A stretch of 64,000 bases of DNA, taken from contig NZ_FUXB01000007.1 of assembly GCF_900167345.1 (NCBI RefSeq), forward strand, positions 62,001 to 126,000. Reading direction: 5' to 3'. The notes below the pieces were generated by a model. The model was not told where the DNA came from. It searched no databases and saw only the letters and a program-made list of their open reading frames with translations. Positions 59,723 to 64,000 of this stretch are shown here, one piece after another. Positions within the stretch are counted from its first letter, which is position 1. Each line of letters begins with the position of its first letter. A program made the translations under genes and the position numbers. This DNA is from Vibrio cincinnatiensis DSM 19608 (GTDB lineage Bacteria; Pseudomonadota; Gammaproteobacteria; Enterobacterales; Vibrionaceae).

Positions 59723-61639
59723 TTATGCTTTCCACGGAGCTCGGTAATGAATATCTTGTTTGTCCAAGAAAGGTAAATGTCCTTTAAGGCGAGCAAGATA
59801 ATTGAGCCAGTGGCGTTGCGGTTTTTCCGTCCACCCAGCTTCCGCTAAGGCGGTGAGGCGAGGGTAGATCATGTAGTCCATACGTGATGTGTTATTGACT
59901 CGTTCACTCCATAAGGCACACTGAATGCCTAAAATACGTTTTCGTAAAGGGTCGTCGTCAGCTAACTCGGCCAACGGTTCATAGCGGTAAGCTCGTTCGA
60001 GGGGGATAACACCAGCCCAATCAGTGCCGGGTTCTTCGGGAGCATAATCTTGCACCATATCGAGATAGGTGAATTGACCTGGTTGTAAAATGACATCAAA
60101 CCCTTGCTTAGCACACTGCAAAGCCGCTTGCTCGGAAAGCCAAGAATAGATAACCGTATCTTTACTGACTTTGTTGCCGTGTTGAGCTTCTTCCCAGCCC
60201 ACCATCCGCTTGCCTAGCGACTTGAGTTTTTTTTCGGCGTAGCGCAGTAGATGGCCCTGTAATTCTTTTGCATCCTGATAGCCATGGTCTGCTATTAAGG
60301 CCTGACATTTTGGGCTACCGATCCAAACACCATGGGGCACTTCATCGGCTCCGATATGAATAAAATGGCTCGGAAAAAGGGCAGCAACTTCTTCCAGTAC
60401 TAAATCAATAAATCGATAAGTCCCCGGTAGTGCCGGAGAGAGAACATTATCGGTGTAGTACTGGATGCTACGATAAGTGGAGCTATCTTCTGGATCGATG
60501 AGCCAATTGGGTAACGATTTAATGGCGGCACGGCTATGACCGGGTATGTCAATTTCAGGGATAATGGTAATGCCACGTTTTTCAGCATATTCAATAACGT
60601 GTTTTATCTCCTGCTGAGTATAAAAACCACCATGCACTTCTGTTAGTTTGCTGTACTGGGGTTCGAGAGGCAGATCCATTCCGCGCCATGCGCCAATATC
60701 GGTCAGTTGTGGGAGGGATTTAATCTCAATTCGCCATCCTTCATCATCGGTTAGATGCCAGTGAAAGGTATTAAACTTATAGTGGGCTAATTGGTTTATG
60801 AGCCGCTTTACTTCCTCAATACTATAAAAATGGCGAGCGCAATCGAGCATCATTCCTCGGTATGAGAAGCGGGGATGATCCTCGATACTGACTTGCGGAA
60901 AAGTTAACCCTTGTTGATCGGAATTAGCGAGTTGTAACAAGCTGGCACTGGCGTGAATAAACCCTTGCTGGCTACTGGCATCGACTCGAATGCTCTCTTG
61001 GTTAATGTTGAGATGGTAGCAACCTTCATTAAGAATAGGGTTTAACCGATAGGTAATACCGATCGCCTTGTCACCCATCAACGTAAAATGGTGTAAGTGC
61101 TTGAGTTCTTCCGCTAACCAACAAGCGGCAGCGTCTGCCTGAGGGGTTTGTATATCCATCGAGTGGTTAGGTGTGAGCTGGAAGACTCCTTGATGTTGCT
61201 TTATCTGATTTGGATATGGAATTAAACATAATTCCGCCGCTTCCACCGGAGGAAGTTCACTGCGTTCTCGGTAGGGCGAGGCCAGAGCAATAGGGGTAAC
61301 GATGACGGAGTGGCGAGTAACGGGATGTTCTCCATTAAGTTGGATAAAGGCTTCTTTAAGGCCATCACTGTAAAAATGGAAAGGCGCTGTTTTTACACAG
61401 AACTCGCAGTAAAAATGCCGATTGGCAGCTAGTATTTCTTGCGCTGGAACGAGAGAACAAAAACTACCCACTTGCTCTAATTGAGCTTGAGTGACGGTAT
61501 CAACTTCAATGTAACGCTCAATTGAAAAATGCAAGCTCCAATCATGTAGATCTTGATCGCTTAGGTTATGTAATGTTAGACCAAAACGGCAGTGGGAAGG
61601 CTGCTCTGAGAGTACCGCTAAGTCTATTCGATAGTTCAT
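59723..61639 (-). CDS. Cytoplasmic beta-N-acetylhexosaminidase (GH20)
   Basis: 638 residues. Hydrolyses terminal GlcNAc from chitooligosaccharides. N-terminal carbohydrate-binding-like domain (1-~130), a GH20b domain, then the catalytic barrel with HWHLTDDEGWRIEIKSLP and the catalytic pair Asp432-Glu433 in HIGADEVPHG. No signal peptide, so it acts on sugars already imported. It matches V. cholerae VC0613 by context; 3 bases separate it from the kinase gene. Confidence 0.93.
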   Translation of the reverse strand: MNYRIDLAVLSEQPSHCRFGLTLHNLSDQDLHDWSLHFSIERYIEVDTVTQAQLEQVGSFCSLVPAQEILAANRHFYCEFCVKTAPFHFYSDGLKEAFIQLNGEHPVTRHSVIVTPIALASPYRERSELPPVEAAELCLIPYPNQIKQHQGVFQLTPNHSMDIQTPQADAAACWLAEELKHLHHFTLMGDKAIGITYRLNPILNEGCYHLNINQESIRVDASSQQGFIHASASLLQLANSDQQGLTFPQVSIEDHPRFSYRGMMLDCARHFYSIEEVKRLINQLAHYKFNTFHWHLTDDEGWRIEIKSLPQLTDIGAWRGMDLPLEPQYSKLTEVHGGFYTQQEIKHVIEYAEKRGITIIPEIDIPGHSRAAIKSLPNWLIDPEDSSTYRSIQYYTDNVLSPALPGTYRFIDLVLEEVAALFPSHFIHIGADEVPHGVWIGSPKCQALIADHGYQDAKELQGHLLRYAEKKLKSLGKRMVGWEEAQHGNKVSKDTVIYSWLSEQAALQCAKQGFDVILQPGQFTYLDMVQDYAPEEPGTDWAGVIPLERAYRYEPLAELADDDPLRKRILGIQCALWSERVNNTSRMDYMIYPRLTALAEAGWTEKPQRHWLNYLARLKGHLPFLDKQDIHYRAPWKA

Positions 61640-61642
61640 ATC

Positions 61643-62524
61643 CTATCCTTTATACAAGTTGTGTTCAGGTTTGCCTGCAAACATTAATGCGCCTTCAATC
61701 GCATCAAACTGAGCAGGGACAATCCATTGTTGAACAGGCGGAGAGAGCCAATCGACGATGCGTTCAGCAATGCTGCCCATTAAACAAAACTGTGTGGCCC
61801 CTTTGGCTCGAAGCGCAAAGATAAACATTTCAATATCACGAGCCGTTTTTTTGAGAAGCTCAATGGCGAGTGAATCACCTTGCTCTGCAAATAAAAAAAT
61901 TTGTGGGCAGAATTGGCCATAATCTCGGGGAAGTGCATTTTTAGACCAAGAAACAACGCGATCGATATCATCAGAAAAATGAACGAAGATAGCGTTACTC
62001 AGCGCCGTTGCAGGGCGAATACCATCATGAATTAAGACTAATTGTTGAATAAGATGTAACCCCATTGCGGCCCCGCTCCCTTGATCGGAAATGGGAAACT
62101 CCCGTCCGCCCACAACATGTTGTTGACCTTGGTGAATGAATAAGCCACAAGAGCCGGTGCCTGCGATCATAATCGCACCCTCTTCACCGTTATGAGCACC
62201 TAAACAAGCCCCGTAGGCATCGGTATTGAGGGTGAGAGAGGCGAATGGATGAGGCTGCTGCATAAATTTAATCCAGCTTGCTTGATGTTCAGCTCCAGCA
62301 AGCGCTAATCCAAGATGCATGTGAGCGAAGTGCTGCTTATTGAGCCCACCTTGTTTGGCTGCTTGGCTAATGGCCGCGATGATCGACTGCATTGATGACT
62401 CAACGCCGAGTAAGATATTGGCACTTCCACTCTTTCCTTCACCGATGAGCGTTCCATTCTGGTCTCGAATTCTGGCTCGGCATGAGGTTCCTCCCCCATC
62501 GATGCCTACATAGTAAATCATCAT
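61643..62524 (-). CDS. N-acetylglucosamine kinase (BadF/BadG family)
   Basis: 293 residues from the ATG at 62524, which overlaps the stop of the preceding gene (ATGA); the frame runs open further up but inside that gene. Begins MMIYYVGIDGGGTSCRARI, the ASKHA phosphate-binding loop, and has AGTGSCG and DQGSGAAMG motifs. Phosphorylates GlcNAc freed by ChbP and the GH20 enzyme. It matches V. cholerae VC0614. Confidence 0.92.
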   Translation of the reverse strand: MMIYYVGIDGGGTSCRARIRDQNGTLIGEGKSGSANILLGVESSMQSIIAAISQAAKQGGLNKQHFAHMHLGLALAGAEHQASWIKFMQQPHPFASLTLNTDAYGACLGAHNGEEGAIMIAGTGSCGLFIHQGQQHVVGGREFPISDQGSGAAMGLHLIQQLVLIHDGIRPATALSNAIFVHFSDDIDRVVSWSKNALPRDYGQFCPQIFLFAEQGDSLAIELLKKTARDIEMFIFALRAKGATQFCLMGSIAERIVDWLSPPVQQWIVPAQFDAIEGALMFAGKPEHNLYKG

Positions 62525-63963
62525 TGACCGCTTCCTTGTACGGGTGAAAAGTGGACAAATTGACAGGTGATCGCTAATAAATACCATGCTGAGTGAGGGA
62601 TCCATTGTTCACCCCAGCGCCAGTTTTGCAGCATGTCTTCTTTTTGACCGACGGGGTTAAAGGCGATATCGGTTTCATCTTCAAAGCCGGCTGTGATGCC
62701 ATTACAGATTCCCCCTTTGGCGTTAAAAAAGCCTAAATGGGGCAAATAGTCTGGGTTATTTCGACCATGCCCATCGAGCATACACATGTCGTAAGGGTTG
62801 AGTCCTAAAATCCAATTCAGTGCATCATTGGCTAAACCAAGCAACAAGGATTGGGTGTTTACATCACTTAAATAAGGTTGGGCAAGGTAAGCCATGGCGG
62901 CGAGAGAAGCTAAGCGAGCATTTTCTCCCTGCCACCAATAACCGCTTTCGTTCTCGTGAGCGATAAAAAAAGCGGGGCGTTTATTGCCATGAGTATCACA
63001 AACATACTGCCGTGGATAACCAAAAGGATTATGAACTTGTTGAGTGATAGCCAGTTCAAATTGGCAAGCTCGTTCAACCACTTGCTGAATGGTTCTTTTA
63101 TGGCTTTCATACGTTTCAATAGCCAAATATTCACACAACGCAATTACGGGCAATCCAGCTTCAACGGCATGGTAATAAGGACGTGATCCATCGTGGTTGG
63201 CAGACCAAAAATACGTTTGTTGTTCATCACAATGTTGTCGGGCCGACAGGCGTTGAGCCCAGTCTCGTGCTTCTAACAAGTATGGTTCTTGTTTCGTCGT
63301 ACGATAAAGTTCACAGCAGGCGAGTAAAGCACAGTACTCATCAATGATATTTTCTTGCCCGTCATCTAAGTAAGAGAGGTTATGGATTTTTAAGTGCTGA
63401 TAGCCTCGCTCTGCCGCTGCAAGGTAGGTCGGTGCGGAATAATCTCCGCTTACCTCTAACCGTGCCGCGGCCGCTAAAGCGGCGATCGCCATGCCACCGC
63501 CTTGACGAAATCCTGCCTGAAATTGTGCCGATTTATGGCCTTGTTGAGTTGAATAGGCGCAGATCTCCCGTTGATGAATCTCTTTGCTCCATCGGTCAAA
63601 GACGGTCATGTAAAAAAAACCCTCGGCGTTTTGCATTCGAACCAGAAAATCAGCACCAAACAACGCCTCTTCCATGAGACGAGTACGAGAAAATGCAGCA
63701 AAACCCGAGTGATGGTCTAAAAGCGCTAACCCTTTGAGCATGTTCCAGACCACCATTGGTGTTTGTTGTGGGTTCAAATAGTTAGCGTAAGAAAGGTGGC
63801 TTAAGTATTTACTTACGTCACCAGAAGCATCGTACCAGCCTCCATGCACATCGGCAGTGGTTTGAGTGCCTAGAAGCGGTACGTGCTTGTCTTGCTTATC
63901 AAAAATGCCAGAGCATCGTTGTGATTTAAAATAGTGCAGTAAATCTGAAAAGGTGGATTGCAT
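62521..63963 (-). CDS. GH9 family glycosidase, probable exo-beta-D-glucosaminidase
   Basis: 480 residues of glycoside hydrolase family 9. The catalytic base region reads HGGWYDASGDVSKYLSH (Asp45/Asp49) and the all-helical (alpha/alpha)6 barrel follows; there is no signal peptide and no binding module. Annotated as endoglucanase-related in V. cholerae (VC0615), but cytosolic vibrio relatives act on GlcN2/chitosan oligomers. Position in the chitobiose operon favours that. Overlap with the kinase gene couples their translation. Confidence 0.88.
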   Translation of the reverse strand: MQSTFSDLLHYFKSQRCSGIFDKQDKHVPLLGTQTTADVHGGWYDASGDVSKYLSHLSYANYLNPQQTPMVVWNMLKGLALLDHHSGFAAFSRTRLMEEALFGADFLVRMQNAEGFFYMTVFDRWSKEIHQREICAYSTQQGHKSAQFQAGFRQGGGMAIAALAAAARLEVSGDYSAPTYLAAAERGYQHLKIHNLSYLDDGQENIIDEYCALLACCELYRTTKQEPYLLEARDWAQRLSARQHCDEQQTYFWSANHDGSRPYYHAVEAGLPVIALCEYLAIETYESHKRTIQQVVERACQFELAITQQVHNPFGYPRQYVCDTHGNKRPAFFIAHENESGYWWQGENARLASLAAMAYLAQPYLSDVNTQSLLLGLANDALNWILGLNPYDMCMLDGHGRNNPDYLPHLGFFNAKGGICNGITAGFEDETDIAFNPVGQKEDMLQNWRWGEQWIPHSAWYLLAITCQFVHFSPVQGSGQ

Positions 63964-63970
63964 CAGTAGC

Positions 63971-63993
63971 CCTTGTTGAATAACAAAACAAGG
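63971..63993 (-). promoter_or_regulatory. Leader hairpin covering the GH9 ribosome site
   Basis: CCTTGTT / AACAAGG stem (7 bp, 9-base loop) whose 3' arm, on the minus strand, contains the AAGG ribosome site of the GH9 gene, 8 bases from its ATG. The window ends 7 bases further on. Confidence 0.45.
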
Positions 63994-64000
63994 AGACTGA

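Overview
The window is chromosomal DNA of a gammaproteobacterium, almost certainly a Vibrio. It carries a HapR/LuxR-type quorum-sensing regulator, a chitin-regulated type IV pilus operon (pilABCD), a chitobiose/chitosan catabolic operon (chitobiose phosphorylase, GH20, GlcNAc kinase, GH9), and gene orders shared with V. cholerae and other vibrios. I do not assign a species. Coding density is high, every reading frame looks intact, and I see no rRNA, tRNA, IS element, prophage or CRISPR array.

Layout. 0-3.6 kb (+): 3' part of parE and all of parC (topoisomerase IV). 3.6-9.6 kb (-): yacG, zapD, coaE, then pilD, pilC, pilB, pilA. 9.7-15.5 kb: nadC (-), ampD (+), fldB (-), then xerD-dsbC-recJ (+). 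15.6-22.9 kb (+): pdhR-aceE-aceF and lpdA, the pyruvate dehydrogenase complex with its repressor; two PdhR boxes and a good sigma70 promoter lie before pdhR. 23-25.2 kb: hapR-like regulator (-), hpt (+), can (-). 25.6-27.3 kb (+): a two-gene ABC exporter (yadGH). 27.4-33.4 kb (-): panC, panB, folK, pcnB, gluQ, dksA, sfsA. 33.6-44.7 kb (+): uspE-like, hrpB, mrcB, a PlpD-like patatin/beta-barrel protein, acnB. 44.9-49.3 kb (+): an OmpR-type regulator, a sensor kinase and a Fur-boxed catecholate-type TonB receptor, sitting between acnB and yacL, which are usually neighbours. 49.5-51.6 kb (+): yacL, then glnK-amtB behind two NtrC boxes and a sigma54 promoter. 51.7-55.5 kb (-): fbpABC ferric-iron ABC importer with a perfect Fur box. 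55.8-64 kb (-): phosphohexomutase, chitobiose phosphorylase, GH20 hexosaminidase, GlcNAc kinase and GH9 glucosaminidase, continuing past the right edge.

How it fits together. Much is core metabolism and envelope biology, but several modules connect to a chitin-associated, iron-scavenging aquatic life: the pilus that in V. cholerae is chitin-induced, the cytoplasmic chitobiose pathway, two separate Fur-controlled iron uptake routes (catecholate-type receptor and FbpABC), nitrogen-controlled ammonium uptake, and the quorum regulator whose mRNA leader carries a recognisable Qrr small-RNA target. The least ordinary region is the regulator-kinase-receptor cassette at 44.9-49.3 kb. I found no convincing wholly new system; the most useful observations are regulatory sites and this cassette.
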